Assembly (NCBI RefSeq): GCF_014199255.1
Contig: NZ_JACIJF010000003.1
Location: 1-64,000, forward strand
Direction of reading: 5' to 3'
DNA length: 64,000 nt
DNA from: Sphingomonas xinjiangensis
GTDB taxonomy: Bacteria; Pseudomonadota; Alphaproteobacteria; Sphingomonadales; Sphingomonadaceae
In this document: one piece after another, positions 44,276 through 53,748 of the stretch
How positions within the stretch are numbered: position 1 is the first letter of the stretch
How the letters are laid out: the number at the start of each line of letters is the position of its first letter
Notes under the pieces: model-generated
The model's input: only the letters and a program-made list of their open reading frames with translations
What the model was told of the DNA's origin: nothing
Database searches by the model: none
Program-made: the position numbers and the translations under genes

Positions 44276-45697
44276 TCAAACCCGCTGCTCCAAAAACTCA
44301 GCAAGATCGCTTGGCAGGACCAAATCGTCCCGGAGCCTTGGATCGCGCGCAGCCTCAAGGAAGGCTTCATGCTCGCGGTGGCCAGGAACGAATACCGCCT
44401 TACGCTCGTATTCGACCGGCGTGAACGTGCCCCAGTTGGTGATCTGCCCGAAATAGATGCCCGCGGCCCCTACTTCACGTGCGAGCTCGACCGCATCCCC
44501 CATCTCTCGGAAGTTCTCTTGCTGAACCGTGAAACTGAGGCTGAAGTCCTCGATCAGCCCCTCCGCGAGCAGTTGCCCGGCGAATCTGAGGTTTTCCACC
44601 ATTACGGACCAACGTGCGCCCCGCCGTAGCAGCTCGTGAGTAGGGCCGGTCGCGGCGTCCAGGCTGATCCGCAACGACTCAACACGGCGGTGCAGGCTTG
44701 GAAAGGCCTCCCACTGACGAGGGGTAAATAGCATGCCGTTGGTCATGATGATGAATTTGAGATCAGGATATCCGCCGGCGTCTAGCTGGGTCATCAAACG
44801 CCGAAAGTTCTTGCTCGCGAACGGATCACCCGAGCCGGTGACGAACACCGTCTTAGCATTCTTGAGAAGCGGAAGGATCTGGCGCTCCTGCATCGTGTCA
44901 AAACGCGCGCGCGTTGCGTCGTCAGCAGCGTACCGTTCGGTTCGGCAGCTCGGGCAAGAAAGATTACAAGTGCGGTCGTAGGAGAGATTGAGCATCTCCG
45001 GACCGCGGGGCATGGTGGTGGCCCGAGGCCTGATGATTTCGCTCCACTTCGGATCTGCCTCGAGTTCCTCAATCGTGGGAAACTGGCTGCTCTGGATCGA
45101 GGGGCAGGTTCGCTTGTTACAGAAGCGGTAGGACCCATCGAGCATGCTCCCTCGGATCGCTTGTGCAGTGTCACCGTTCCACACGTCCTGCCAAGGAACG
45201 TAACTCAGATCACCGGTCGAGGTCGGGAGCCAACTCGCACAGCAGAGATGCGTCGAGTTCTCCAGCACGTCGAGCTCGATAAATGGGTTCATACAGACCC
45301 TGCCAGTAAGCTGGTATTTTGAATTGCCTGGGTCGAGCAGGCCTTCCAAACGAAAGATCACGCCTTGAACCTGCACGTTCTGGCTTTCAGTGGCACAGAG
45401 GGGCATCAGTGCACTCAGTGCGTCCTGGGAACCGCCCGCGGCGGCGGTGCAAAGTCCTAGAAGCAATTGCATCTGCACCCGCACCGGCGGGCTGGGTTCC
45501 ATCGATGATCGCTGAAGCAGCGTTTCGACAACGAGTGGATTTTCGCTTAGAATAGAGGGAACCAGTGACCAAAGTTCCGGGTGATCCAGCCCATCCGACA
45601 TCACACTCAACATCAGATCAATCGCTTGATGAGCGGCGCTCGCTCCATCAACAATCGACACCTGCGCGCTTCCAATCGCCTCTTCCTGAATGAACAA
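44276..45697 (-). CDS. Radical SAM enzyme with N-terminal SPASM/twitch-like Cys cluster
   Basis: A probable peptide- or protein-modifying enzyme of 473 residues (485 if TTG 45733 is used). TTG 45697 is preferred because GGAG lies 7 bases upstream. Counting from it: a helical N-terminal part to about 125; a SPASM-like cluster with Cys135, Cys152-Cys153, Cys193 and Cys198 around W-N-G-D-T-A-Q-A-I-R; then the radical SAM core with Cys244-x3-Cys248-x2-Cys251 (D-R-T-C-N-L-S-C-P-S-C-R), G-S-G-D-P and S-L-D-A-A-T. In most SPASM enzymes the auxiliary cluster is C-terminal; this order marks the twitch-type group of unknown function. A 39-codon ORF lies 112 bases upstream. Lower GC suggests transfer. 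Confidence 0.85.
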   Translation of the reverse strand: MFIQEEAIGSAQVSIVDGASAAHQAIDLMLSVMSDGLDHPELWSLVPSILSENPLVVETLLQRSSMEPSPPVRVQMQLLLGLCTAAAGGSQDALSALMPLCATESQNVQVQGVIFRLEGLLDPGNSKYQLTGRVCMNPFIELDVLENSTHLCCASWLPTSTGDLSYVPWQDVWNGDTAQAIRGSMLDGSYRFCNKRTCPSIQSSQFPTIEELEADPKWSEIIRPRATTMPRGPEMLNLSYDRTCNLSCPSCRTERYAADDATRARFDTMQERQILPLLKNAKTVFVTGSGDPFASKNFRRLMTQLDAGGYPDLKFIIMTNGMLFTPRQWEAFPSLHRRVESLRISLDAATGPTHELLRRGARWSVMVENLRFAGQLLAEGLIEDFSLSFTVQQENFREMGDAVELAREVGAAGIYFGQITNWGTFTPVEYERKAVFVPGHREHEAFLEAARDPRLRDDLVLPSDLAEFLEQRV

Positions 45698-45809
45698 CGT
45701 GATACTCCGCGTATTTTGATTTTGGGGAGCCAACTACATCGTTGTAGATGAGTCGGTTACCTCCGTAGCGCTGCGCGCTTATCGATGCTGCCGCCGTGCT
45801 GCACCCTTC

Positions 45810-45929
45810 TCAGACAAGTTTATCCGTCGTTTGCGGCAGGCGAAGCGCAGAGAATCCGCCGGACTGCTGAACCAGGGCATTTGACGGTATGCCGAAGCCG
45901 CTCTTGGTCGAGATCGTCCCGCTGTTCAT
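45810..45929 (-). CDS. Candidate 39-residue peptide (possible RiPP precursor for the radical SAM enzyme)
   Basis: ATG 45929 opens 39 codons to TGA 45810, directly upstream of the radical SAM gene on the same strand. AGG stands 6 bases and GAGGGG about 10 bases before the ATG. The peptide starts M-N-S-G-T-I-S-T-K, has two glycine-phenylalanine segments (S10-G11-F12-G13 and G24-G25-F26-S27), no cysteine, few charges and ends T-T-D-K-L-V. It is rich in Ser, Gly and Thr. Size, position and composition fit a substrate of a radical SAM peptide maturase. No known precursor family is recognised, and chance cannot be excluded. Confidence 0.4.
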   Translation of the reverse strand: MNSGTISTKSGFGIPSNALVQQSGGFSALRLPQTTDKLV

Positions 45930-46376
45930 GACTTACCTACCCCTCGATGACCACTTCCTTCCAGTATAGAACTGTGAGGCCGGGCACGCGCCTCAGGTCG
46001 CGAAACAATGTCGAACACAGCGGGCAGCATCGGGCGGTGCTGTGCGGGACCCTTCGATTATTGGCGCTGAAACCGGCCCGGTTCCTGCTGCTTCCCCCGC
46101 TCCGAACAATGACCGCTTTATGGTGTCGGCGTGATCCCTTGGATGACCCAACATGGGCGACGGCGCTCATTCGCTACCACCAGCATAAGAGCGGCAGCCT
46201 TTTGCGCACCGGGCTCCCAAGAGCGGCCGGTCCACTAACCACATCAACGAAGGTTCAATTTCGGTGGGCTACATCGTAAAGGGGTTGTGGAGTTCACGGC
46301 AGGCATGAAGCGCTTGCCGCGGCTCTGCACGCAAGCGCCTATGCGTAGATCGCAGAGTGTCGGAGCATAGCCGAAC
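45930..46376. other. Region upstream of the radical SAM locus, no supported gene
   Basis: About 445 bases. A 77-codon minus frame (45937-46170) ends 7 bases before the small peptide's ATG but has no recognisable motif and a basic, shadow-like composition. A TATACT that could be a -10 for the peptide gene lies near 45964-45969 on the minus strand, without a clear -35. Confidence 0.35.
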
Positions 46377-46586
46377 ATGACTGACGAACCGGTCAAGGGA
46401 CCCGCGTCTTACTTTCCTTCCATTGAGGAGAAGTACGGTAGACCGATAACCGAATGGCAGGCGATCGTGCGCGAGCACTTGCCGGCCAAGCATATGGCGT
46501 TGGTCGCGATGCTCAAGGACAAGCATGGCATGGGGCATGGCCATGCCCACGCGGTGGTAGCGCATACCCTTGCCGAGAAGGGCTGA
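46377..46586 (+). CDS. DUF4287 domain small protein
   Basis: A 69-residue protein. The pattern Y-F-P-S-I-E-E-K-Y-G-R-P-I-T-E-W, then L-K-D-K-H-G-M-G-H-G-H-A-H-A-V-V-A-H matches DUF4287, a small helical domain widespread in Proteobacteria and Actinobacteria, of unknown function. The start is ATG 46377; it looks complete. It stands alone, convergent with the secreted protein at 46616. Confidence 0.75.
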   Translation: MTDEPVKGPASYFPSIEEKYGRPITEWQAIVREHLPAKHMALVAMLKDKHGMGHGHAHAVVAHTLAEKG

Positions 46587-46615
46587 GCGGTAGGCGGCGC
46601 AGCGCTAGCGGAAGC

Positions 46616-47290
46616 TCAGCTTTGCTTTCGCATCAGGGCGACGGCCGCGGCATGGCTGATCTGACGGACCGGGCTGAAGGTCTGCGTCGAACAATCGGTG
46701 CTCACGTCCAGATCGGCTTCGGCCTGGGCTTCTTCCAGCGTCGGGACATGGCCGTCCAGCCGGTAGCGGATCGACCACTCAACCGACGAAATCGCCAGCG
46801 GCGCGTCGAAGGCATAGACCGACAGGACGCCGGGGCGTTTGCCGGGCGCGGAAAGGAGGAAATAGTTGGTGCCTTCCGACACCATCGACGCGCAGTAGAG
46901 CGCCTGTACCTGGAAGCCGCGCTTGCGGAACGCCGCGACCGGATCGAAGCCGAGCGGCTGGCCCCTCTCGCCTTGCCAATCGAAGGTCAGCATCGTCGCG
47001 GGGTCGGCGCGTGGCGCGGTGACCTGCGCGCCGGCGAGCGTGCCGACGGTGCGGGTGGTACCTTCTAGCGTTTGGGCGGCGCGCCAGTGGATCGGGGACT
47101 TGGTCGCTTGAAGCGCGGACAGCGTCGGCGTGCCCCGGACGCCACTCGCCGGCGTCAGCGCGAAGACCGCTTCAGCCAGCGCGTCCATCGGCGTGGGAGC
47201 CGCTACCGTGGTACCACGCCGGCCCGACTGCGCCGCGACGGGGCTGGCGATGAGCGCGATGCAAAGCGACGTTCCAAGCAGGGTGCGCAT
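46616..47290 (-). CDS. Hypothetical secreted protein
   Basis: A 224-residue protein with a signal peptide (MRTLLGTSLCIALIASPVAA, Q). The mature part is Ala/Thr-rich, with two cysteines (A-L-Y-C-A-S and S-T-D-C-S-T) that could form a disulfide. No family is recognised. It follows the small membrane protein gene on the same strand and may belong to the fiu-piuC transcription unit. Confidence 0.6.
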   Translation of the reverse strand: MRTLLGTSLCIALIASPVAAQSGRRGTTVAAPTPMDALAEAVFALTPASGVRGTPTLSALQATKSPIHWRAAQTLEGTTRTVGTLAGAQVTAPRADPATMLTFDWQGERGQPLGFDPVAAFRKRGFQVQALYCASMVSEGTNYFLLSAPGKRPGVLSVYAFDAPLAISSVEWSIRYRLDGHVPTLEEAQAEADLDVSTDCSTQTFSPVRQISHAAAVALMRKQS

Positions 47291-47357
47291 TCGATCCTCG
47301 ATGTTTCGGACGGTCGCCCTTCCCAGCTACGCCGCCGCGGAGCAAGGGGCACGGCAC

Positions 47358-47825
47358 TCAAGCTGCGGCGGCGACCGTCGCACGATCATCGTCATCATTG
47401 GCCGGCGATACCCGGGCACGTGGCTTGCTGCGCCGCGCCCGGGAAGCCCTCCCCCCACGGTTGCGCACGCGCAAAAAGAAGCCAGCGCCACGGCGCACGA
47501 GATCGAGGCGGCCAATGGAACCCAGCGCCGCACCCGCTGCCGCGGCCACCTCCAGCAATGCGCCGATCTCCAGGCTGGTCAACCACAGCGCCAGATCCGG
47601 AGCGAGCACCACAAGCATGCGAGCCGGATCATTCTCTCCCGCGACGCCGCTGATGGCGATGCCGATCGCCACCACGATCGCCATTGCGACGTGAACCCGC
47701 GTGATCCGATTTGCAGCGCGCGCGGGCAGCTCGACCATCGCCTGGCGCATGATCCGGCCTGTTTCGGAGTTGGCGCCTGCCATGAGTGTCACCCAGAGCA
47801 TCAGAAATATGGCGGCAAGGACCAC
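47358..47825 (-). CDS. Hypothetical small membrane protein
   Basis: A 155-residue protein. Three hydrophobic segments are visible: residues 3-17 (LAAIFLMLWVTLMAG), 45-61 (VAMAIVVAIGIAISGVA) and about 80-100 (LWLTSLEIGALLEVAAAAGA). A basic, disordered Arg/Asp-rich tail follows. No family is recognised. It lies 142 bases downstream of piuC on the same strand. Confidence 0.55.
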   Translation of the reverse strand: MVLAAIFLMLWVTLMAGANSETGRIMRQAMVELPARAANRITRVHVAMAIVVAIGIAISGVAGENDPARMLVVLAPDLALWLTSLEIGALLEVAAAAGAALGSIGRLDLVRRGAGFFLRVRNRGGRASRARRSKPRARVSPANDDDDRATVAAAA

Positions 47826-47967
47826 GTCGTTCCTCCAACAGAGTCCCCCAACCTATGGCGCTCCATGCCACCGCACAAGCGAGGGCGGTGGTGGGCGCGT
47901 GCGCGCCTCGCGCCACGGGCTGAGGCGCGCACGCGGGGATGGACGCGGTGGTCGCCGCGACGCCCGG

Positions 47968-48651
47968 TTACGCGTCGGCCCAGCGGCGCAGGAGGTTGTG
48001 GTACACGCCGGTCAACTCGATCACGGAGCGGTCGGCGCCGCCCAGTTCGGCAGTGAGGCGCTGCACCGACTGGTCGAGGTCGAACAGGATGCGGCGCGCG
48101 CTGTCGTCGCGGATCATCGACTGGAGCCAAAAGAACGACGCGACGCGGGTGCCGCGGGTGACCGGGGTGACATGGTGGAGGCTGGAGGACGGGTAGAGCA
48201 CGGCGTGGCCGGCGGGAAGCTTCACCCGCTGGACGCCGAAATGGTCCTCCACCACCAGTTCGCCCCCGTCATACTGGGCGGGATCCTCCAGAAACACGGT
48301 CATCGACAGGTCGCTGCGGATGCGGAACTCCGTGCCGCGCTGGATGCGGATCGCATTGTCGACATGGGTGCCGAAGGTCTGGCCTTCGCCATAGCGGTTG
48401 AACAGCGGTGGGAACACCTTGAGCGGCAGCGCGGCGGCAAAGAACAGCGGCGACTTGCCGAGCGCGTCTAGCACCATCGCTCCGGCTTGCTGCGGGGCGG
48501 GGCTGGTTTCCGGCAGCTGCTCGTTCTTCTTGGCGAGCGCGGACTGGTGGCCCGAAGTCGCGTTGCCGTCGATCCACTCGGCCGCATCGATCAAAGCGCG
48601 CAGCTGCTGGAGCTTGGCGGCGTCGAGCAGGTCGGGGATCGCGATCATCAT
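47968..48651 (-). CDS. piuC: Fe(II)/2-oxoglutarate hydroxylase, PiuC/PKHD type
   Basis: A cytosolic non-haem iron dioxygenase of 227 residues, full length for the family. The facial triad is His96-x-Asp98 (F-G-T-H-V-D-N-A) and His159 ([13 protein letters not shown]), with Arg169 for 2-oxoglutarate. The usual [14 protein letters not shown] motif is present. PiuC genes nearly always accompany a Fiu-type receptor, as here (91 bases downstream of it). The substrate of PiuC is not established. Iron control is likely. Confidence 0.92.
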   Translation of the reverse strand: MMIAIPDLLDAAKLQQLRALIDAAEWIDGNATSGHQSALAKKNEQLPETSPAPQQAGAMVLDALGKSPLFFAAALPLKVFPPLFNRYGEGQTFGTHVDNAIRIQRGTEFRIRSDLSMTVFLEDPAQYDGGELVVEDHFGVQRVKLPAGHAVLYPSSSLHHVTPVTRGTRVASFFWLQSMIRDDSARRILFDLDQSVQRLTAELGGADRSVIELTGVYHNLLRRWADA

Positions 48652-48741
48652 GGGCTTTGGCCTTGGTTGGCGGGGTGACCATAAGGCTAAACGGGCGGAG
48701 GGCCCCTGGGGAAGACCCTCCGCCCGCGCCTTGCCGCTCCG

Positions 48742-51183
48742 TTAGAAGCGGTAGTTGATCGTCAGCACCGCCGCGCGCGCGTCGCCCGGCGTCGCCCAGC
48801 CATTCTGGCGGATGCGCGTGAAGTAGAGCTCATCGGTGAAGTTCTTGACGTTGAGCTGTGCCGACAGGGTCTTGGATATGTCGTAGGCGAGGTAGGCGTT
48901 GTGGACGAGGTAATCGTCCGCCTGCGCCACGCCCCGCGTCGCGGCCGTTGGCAGGCTAAGCGCGATGGCTCCCTGATAGGTGAGCCCATAGCCGATGCTC
49001 AACCCGAACGGCAGCTTGTAGGTGGTGAACAGGCTGCCGGAATGTTCGGGCGTGTTCGCGAGCCGGGCGCCGGCACCCGGATCAGGGAAGGCAACGCTGT
49101 TGCCACAGTTCGCCGCGCCGGGATTGTTCAGGCAGAAATTGGACACCGACTGGATCAGCTTGCCGTCGAGATAGGTGTAGTTGGCGGTGATCGACCAGGC
49201 GTTGGTGATCCGGCCGACCGCGCCGATCGCGATGCCATCGACGCGCGAATGGCCGTCCATCTGCTGGTCGGGGATGCCGGGTTCGTTGGAAGCGACGCGG
49301 TAGCTGTCGCGTTCGTTGCGGAACACAGAAGCGGTGAGCAGCAAGCGGCCGTTCGCCAGCTCGGCCTTGGCGCCAAGCTCGTAGTTCTTGGCGCTTTCGG
49401 GCGTGGTGACGCAGGTAGTGGTGGTAGCGCCATTCTCGCCCGCCACGGTGCACGATCCGTTGACCGAAGACTGCGACGGCGTTTTGGAATTGCCGTACGC
49501 CGCATAGAGGCTGACCGCTTCGACTGGCTTGTAGACCAGGCCGACGCGGTACGAGAACAGGTCGTTGTCGTTGTACAGGCGGGTGGCGGTGGGGGCGCTC
49601 AGGCTGGAGCCGTGGTTGCTTTCCCAGCGGACGCCGCCGTTCAGCTCGACCTTGCCCAGGCGCATCGTGTCGAACAGGTAAAGCGCGTAGTTGGTGACTT
49701 CGCCGGTCTGACGGCCGGTATAAGTGTAATTGACCGGGCCGGTATAGGTGTTGCTGCCATACACCGCGCCGGGCAGCGCGGGGCCCTGCACCACGTCATA
49801 TGGATTGGCGATGTTGATAAAGGGGTAGTGCTGGTTGGCGTTGGGCGCGGCGGGGTTGAAGGCATAAGGGTTGCCCCCTGCTGCGTCGCGTAGCGCGTTG
49901 CCGGTGCGCAGCGTGTACTTTTCCCAGCTTACCGATCCGCCGAGCGTCGCGGTGTGCTCGATCGCGCCGGTGTTGAACGTCGCGCGCAGATCGAGCTGGT
50001 CATACATCAGCTCGTTCCTGGAATTGCGCAGGTTTCCGCGCGGGCCGCCGATCAGATAATAGCCGGCGGGCACGGTGATGTTGAGCACCTGGCCAGGGCC
50101 GGTACGGGTATCGAGGTCGACGACGCAGCTGCCGCCGCTGGGCGTGCGGTTGTTGTCGAGGCAGTAGGTGCCCTGGGGCGGCCCGACGGTGGTCAGCTGG
50201 CTGACCTGCTGCCAGCGCGCGAGGTTGCGCACCGACACCGTGTCGCTGATTTCGTGGTCAAAGATCATCGTTGCCTGATCGACATCGATGTCCTGCCGGT
50301 CGACGTTGCGATAGCCGTAGTAATTCTCGCGATCGACTCCCGGGATCAGGCCGTCATACACGTCGTTCTGGAAGTAGGGGATCCCGTATTGCGGCACGTT
50401 GCGGTCCTCCTGGTGGAGATATTGCAACGTCACCCTGGTCGGCCCCTCGATCCCGATCGCGACCGAAGGTGCCACGCCCCAGCGCTTGTTATACTCGATG
50501 TCGCGCCCGGGAATGTCGTTGCGGTGAACCATCGCGTTCAGGCGCACGGCGATCAGCTCACTGGCGCGCAGGTTCGCGTCGATCGTGCCGCGATAATAAT
50601 CGGGCGTGCCGACGCCGCCGGTGACGACGACGCGGTGCTCGGCAAGCGGACGCTTGGTGACGATGTTGATCGATCCGCCCGCCGAGCCCGCGCCATTCTG
50701 CACCGAATTGGCACCGTTGACGATTTCGAGCTGTTCCAGGTTGAACGAGTCCGAGCGGCTATAGGCGGCGCTGTCGCGCACCCCGTCCTGGGTGATGTCG
50801 CTGGAAGCCGAAAAGCCGCGGAAATTGATCTGGTCGCTCGGCGGGGTGCCGCCCTCGGCGGCGCCAAAGGTGATGCCCGGCACCGTCGAAAGCATGTCGC
50901 GCAGGGTGAGCAGGTTCTGCTGCTCGATCGTCTCGGCGGTGATCACGGTGATGGTCTGCGGGGTGTCGCGGACCGGACGCGTGGCCTTGGGCGTCTCCTG
51001 GTGCGGCTGATAGGCGTCGCCGGTGATGATCACATCCTCGCGGTTCTGCTCCCGAGCGGCCTGGTTCTGGTCGGTGGCCGGATCCTCCGCGGCATGAGCA
51101 GGCGCGCTGGCGATAAAGCCGACACAGGCGAGCGCCAGGAATGCGGGCGCGCCGGCGCGCGCCGCAGGACGAGGTTGGTGCAC
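48742..51183 (-). CDS. fiu: TonB-dependent catecholate siderophore receptor, Fiu type
   Basis: An outer-membrane receptor of 813 residues from GTG 51183 (GAGGGGG 6 bases before). A signal peptide ends at A-P-A-H-A-A-E. The plug contains R-D-T-P-Q-T-I-T-V-I-T, I-N-F-R-G-F-S-A, V-N-G-A-N-S-V-Q-N-G-A-G-S-A-G-G, all typical of Fiu/FiuA-type siderophore receptors, and the barrel ends L-T-I-N-Y-R-F. It heads the operon with piuC and should import ferric catecholates. Near-duplicate sequences at 51215-51262 may be its control region. Confidence 0.9.
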   Translation of the reverse strand: MHQPRPAARAGAPAFLALACVGFIASAPAHAAEDPATDQNQAAREQNREDVIITGDAYQPHQETPKATRPVRDTPQTITVITAETIEQQNLLTLRDMLSTVPGITFGAAEGGTPPSDQINFRGFSASSDITQDGVRDSAAYSRSDSFNLEQLEIVNGANSVQNGAGSAGGSINIVTKRPLAEHRVVVTGGVGTPDYYRGTIDANLRASELIAVRLNAMVHRNDIPGRDIEYNKRWGVAPSVAIGIEGPTRVTLQYLHQEDRNVPQYGIPYFQNDVYDGLIPGVDRENYYGYRNVDRQDIDVDQATMIFDHEISDTVSVRNLARWQQVSQLTTVGPPQGTYCLDNNRTPSGGSCVVDLDTRTGPGQVLNITVPAGYYLIGGPRGNLRNSRNELMYDQLDLRATFNTGAIEHTATLGGSVSWEKYTLRTGNALRDAAGGNPYAFNPAAPNANQHYPFINIANPYDVVQGPALPGAVYGSNTYTGPVNYTYTGRQTGEVTNYALYLFDTMRLGKVELNGGVRWESNHGSSLSAPTATRLYNDNDLFSYRVGLVYKPVEAVSLYAAYGNSKTPSQSSVNGSCTVAGENGATTTTCVTTPESAKNYELGAKAELANGRLLLTASVFRNERDSYRVASNEPGIPDQQMDGHSRVDGIAIGAVGRITNAWSITANYTYLDGKLIQSVSNFCLNNPGAANCGNSVAFPDPGAGARLANTPEHSGSLFTTYKLPFGLSIGYGLTYQGAIALSLPTAATRGVAQADDYLVHNAYLAYDISKTLSAQLNVKNFTDELYFTRIRQNGWATPGDARAAVLTINYRF

Positions 51184-51214
51184 AGAATTCCCCCTCTGTT
51201 TTTTTCGAACTATT

Positions 51215-51262
51215 GCAGAGTCGATTATTGCGACCCGTTCGCAGAGTCAATGCTAATGCGAC
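51215..51262. promoter_or_regulatory. Two near-direct repeats upstream of fiu
   Basis: GCAGAGTCGATTATTGCGAC (51215-51234) recurs with small changes at 51241-51262 (GCAGAGTCAAT ... AATGCGAC). The TATTGCGA and AATGCGAC parts resemble halves of alphaproteobacterial Fur sites. They lie 32-79 bases before the receptor start, where an iron regulator would act. Confidence 0.4.
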
Positions 51263-51288
51263 TAGATCGCATCTTTGTCAGCGTGCGG

Positions 51289-51534
51289 TTATGGCCGCTC
51301 CACGAACAACCAGGTTCGGATCGCGCTGGCGAGATTGGGCGAGTCGTCCTTCGTGATGCGGGCATGGTCGATCGCCGCGACCAGCGCGCTGAGCGGCAGC
51401 GCCCGCGCCGCGGCCTGCGCCTCCAGCGCCTGCCAGAACACGGGCTCCAGGCTGATCGAAGTCTGGTGTCCGGCAATGGTGATCGACCGCTTGACCGGTC
51501 CGCGAAAGCCTCCCGGCGGCGGCTCCAGTGTCAT
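51289..51534 (-). CDS. Ribbon-helix-helix domain protein
   Basis: An 81-residue protein of the RHH_4 type: [24 protein letters not shown], then L-S-A-L-V-A-A-I-D and L-A-S-A-I-R-T-W-L. This is the common alphaproteobacterial aryl-sulfate-sulfotransferase-like RHH protein, a probable DNA-binding dimer. Its ATG overlaps the cobT stop (ATGA), so it is translated with cobT. Targets unknown. Confidence 0.82.
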   Translation of the reverse strand: MTLEPPPGGFRGPVKRSITIAGHQTSISLEPVFWQALEAQAAARALPLSALVAAIDHARITKDDSPNLASAIRTWLFVERP

Positions 51535-53357
51535 TCGGTGTCGAACAGCGACGCCAGCTGCTCGACCATCGTTCCGGCCAGCTGCTCGGCATCCATGATC
51601 GTCACCGCGCGGCCATAATAACGCGTCACGTCATGGCCGATGCCGATTGCCACCAGGCTGACCGGCGAGCGCGCCTCGATCCAGCCGATCACCTGGCGCA
51701 GATGCCGTTCCAGATACGATCCCGAATTCACCGACAGCGTGGAATCGTCCACGGGCGCACCGTCGGAGATCACCATCAGGATCTTGCGATCCTCGGGCCG
51801 CGCAATCAGCCGGCTGTGCGCCCACAGCAGCGCCTCACCGTCGATATTTTCCTTCAGCAGCCCTTCGCGCATCATCAGACCCAGGCTGCGCTTGGCCCGC
51901 CGCCAGGGTTCGTCGGCCTGCTTATAGACGATGTGCCGCACATCGTTCAGGCGCCCGGGCTGCGCGGGCCGCCCCTCGGCCAGCCACTTTTCGCGCGATT
52001 GCCCGCCCTTCCAGGCACGGGTGGTGAAGCCCAGCACTTCGGTCTTCACCCCTACCCGCTCCAGCGTGCGCGCCATGATGTCGGCGCTGATCGCTGCGAT
52101 CGAGATGGGCCGCCCGCGCATCGATCCCGAATTGTCGATCAGCAGCGTGACCACCGTGTCCTTGAACTCGGTATCGCGCTCGATCTTGTAGCTGAGCGAT
52201 TGCGTGGGGTTCACCACCACCCGCGCCAGCCGGGCGGCGTCGAGCATGCCCTCGTCCTGATCGAAGTCCCAGCTGCGCGACTGCTGCGCCATCAGCCTCC
52301 GTTGGAGCCGATTGGCCAGCTTGGTCACCGCGCCTTGCAGATGCACCAGCTGCTGATCGAGATAGGAGCGCAGCCGGTCGAGCTCTTCGGCATCGCACAG
52401 GTCGGTCGCGGCGATCACTTCGTCGAATTGCGTGGTATAGGGCCGATAGTCGAACTGCGGCGGCAGGTCGCTGTGTGGGCGGTTGGGGCGATTGGGCACC
52501 ATGCCCTCCTCGCCTTCGTCGCCCGGCTCGGCGTCGCCGTCGTCCGTCGCCTCGGATTGCTGCTGCTCGCCATCCTCGGTTTCGTCGGACTCGCGCTGCT
52601 CGCCGCGCGCCTCGACGTCGCCCTCGCCTTGCTCGGACTGGCTGTCGCCCTCTTCCTCGCCGGGCTGTTCCTGGTCGTCGCTGCCTTCGTCTTCCTCGCC
52701 GCCCTCATCGGCTTCGTCGGGCAGCACTTCGCCTTCGATCAGTTCCAGTTCCTGGAGCAACTTGGTGGCAAGCGCGGCATAAGCGCGCTGGTCGTCGACG
52801 GCGAGCGTGAGCGCGTCCAGATCGCCGCCGGCCTTTTTCTCCACCCAGTCTCGGATCAGCGCCAGGCCCATCGCCGCGCTGGCCGGCGCCTCGCGCCCGG
52901 TCAGCCGCTCGCGCACCATCAGCCCCAGCGCGGTGGACAGCGGCACTTCCTCTCGGTTGCGCGCGCGCGCAATCGGGTCGGAGCGCAGGCGAACGGCCAG
53001 CGCATGGTCGAGATTGTCGGCAATGCCGGCGTAACCGCGCCCGCCCAGCGCCTCGATCCGCGCCGTCTCCACTGCGTCGAACACCGCGCGCGCCACCGGC
53101 TCGGCGGGCGAACTGCGCAAATGCACGGCATTGTCGTGATGTCGCATGCGCAGCGCAAAGCTGTCGGCGAAACCGCGCGCCTCGGCCACCTGCTCGGCCG
53201 GAAGCCCGCGCGGCGGCATCGGTACCTTGATGCTGCGTCCGTCCTGACGCGGCGGATCGGCGGTAAAGCTCAGCTCCGCTTCCGCCTCGCCCGAAAGCGC
53301 GCGCGCAGTGCCGCCCAGCACGGCGCGGAATTGTTCAATCGGAGAGTCGGCAGCCAT
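51531..53357 (-). CDS. cobT: Cobaltochelatase CobT subunit
   Basis: A subunit of the ATP-dependent cobalt chelatase CobNST in aerobic cobalamin synthesis; with CobS it forms the AAA-type ring. It has 608 residues. An N-terminal CobT region ([16 protein letters not shown]) is followed by a long acidic linker (about 230-290, Glu/Asp/Gln-rich), then a C-terminal VWA domain with the MIDAS motif D-N-S-G-S-M and [13 protein letters not shown]. It begins 1 base after the toxin gene stop. CobN is not in the window; many alphaproteobacteria carry cobST apart from cobN. Confidence 0.93.
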   Translation of the reverse strand: MAADSPIEQFRAVLGGTARALSGEAEAELSFTADPPRQDGRSIKVPMPPRGLPAEQVAEARGFADSFALRMRHHDNAVHLRSSPAEPVARAVFDAVETARIEALGGRGYAGIADNLDHALAVRLRSDPIARARNREEVPLSTALGLMVRERLTGREAPASAAMGLALIRDWVEKKAGGDLDALTLAVDDQRAYAALATKLLQELELIEGEVLPDEADEGGEEDEGSDDQEQPGEEEGDSQSEQGEGDVEARGEQRESDETEDGEQQQSEATDDGDAEPGDEGEEGMVPNRPNRPHSDLPPQFDYRPYTTQFDEVIAATDLCDAEELDRLRSYLDQQLVHLQGAVTKLANRLQRRLMAQQSRSWDFDQDEGMLDAARLARVVVNPTQSLSYKIERDTEFKDTVVTLLIDNSGSMRGRPISIAAISADIMARTLERVGVKTEVLGFTTRAWKGGQSREKWLAEGRPAQPGRLNDVRHIVYKQADEPWRRAKRSLGLMMREGLLKENIDGEALLWAHSRLIARPEDRKILMVISDGAPVDDSTLSVNSGSYLERHLRQVIGWIEARSPVSLVAIGIGHDVTRYYGRAVTIMDAEQLAGTMVEQLASLFDTE

Positions 53358-53744
53358 TTACCAGAACACCTTGCAACCAAATCGACCGATTTCCGGGTCG
53401 CGCGTGAGTACCGTCAGATCTTCCACCAGCGCCTGCGCTGCGAGCAAGCGGTCGAACGGGTCCCGGTGATCGCCGCCCAACAGACCGCCGCGCAAGCCAT
53501 GGTCCGGCCGCACATCGAGCGGTTTGAACCCATCTTCCACAAGGCTCTGGCCATAAGTCTCGATGCGTGCACCCAAGGTCGGCAGCTTTCCAAAGCGAAA
53601 CTTGGTTCCAAGTTCCCAGGCAGTGGCCGCGCTCACGAACACGTCGCTCTCCCGGGACTGAAGCACCGCAATCACATTCGGGGAAAGACGATCGGTCTGA
53701 TCCCACCACCAGATCAAGGTGTGCGTATCGAGAAGATAGCGCAC
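53358..53744 (-). CDS. vapC: PIN-domain toxin, VapC family
   Basis: A predicted ribonuclease toxin of 128 residues. Acidic residues of the PIN active site are present: Asp6 (YLLDTHTLIWW), Glu44 (ATAWELGTK), Asp95 and Asp98 (GDHRDPFDRLLAAQA). The L-I-W-W-W start places it in the Sll0205-like PIN group. It lies 4 bases downstream of its antitoxin and ends 1 base before cobT. VapC toxins usually cut tRNA or rRNA. The pair sits between cobS and cobT, which are normally adjacent. Confidence 0.88.
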   Translation of the reverse strand: MRYLLDTHTLIWWWDQTDRLSPNVIAVLQSRESDVFVSAATAWELGTKFRFGKLPTLGARIETYGQSLVEDGFKPLDVRPDHGLRGGLLGGDHRDPFDRLLAAQALVEDLTVLTRDPEIGRFGCKVFW

Positions 53745-53748
53745 CCCG

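Noticed and set aside
45937..46170. A 77-codon minus frame ending 7 bases before the candidate precursor peptide
   Set aside because: No family motif or ribosome site, basic composition; kept only as a remark in case it proves conserved.
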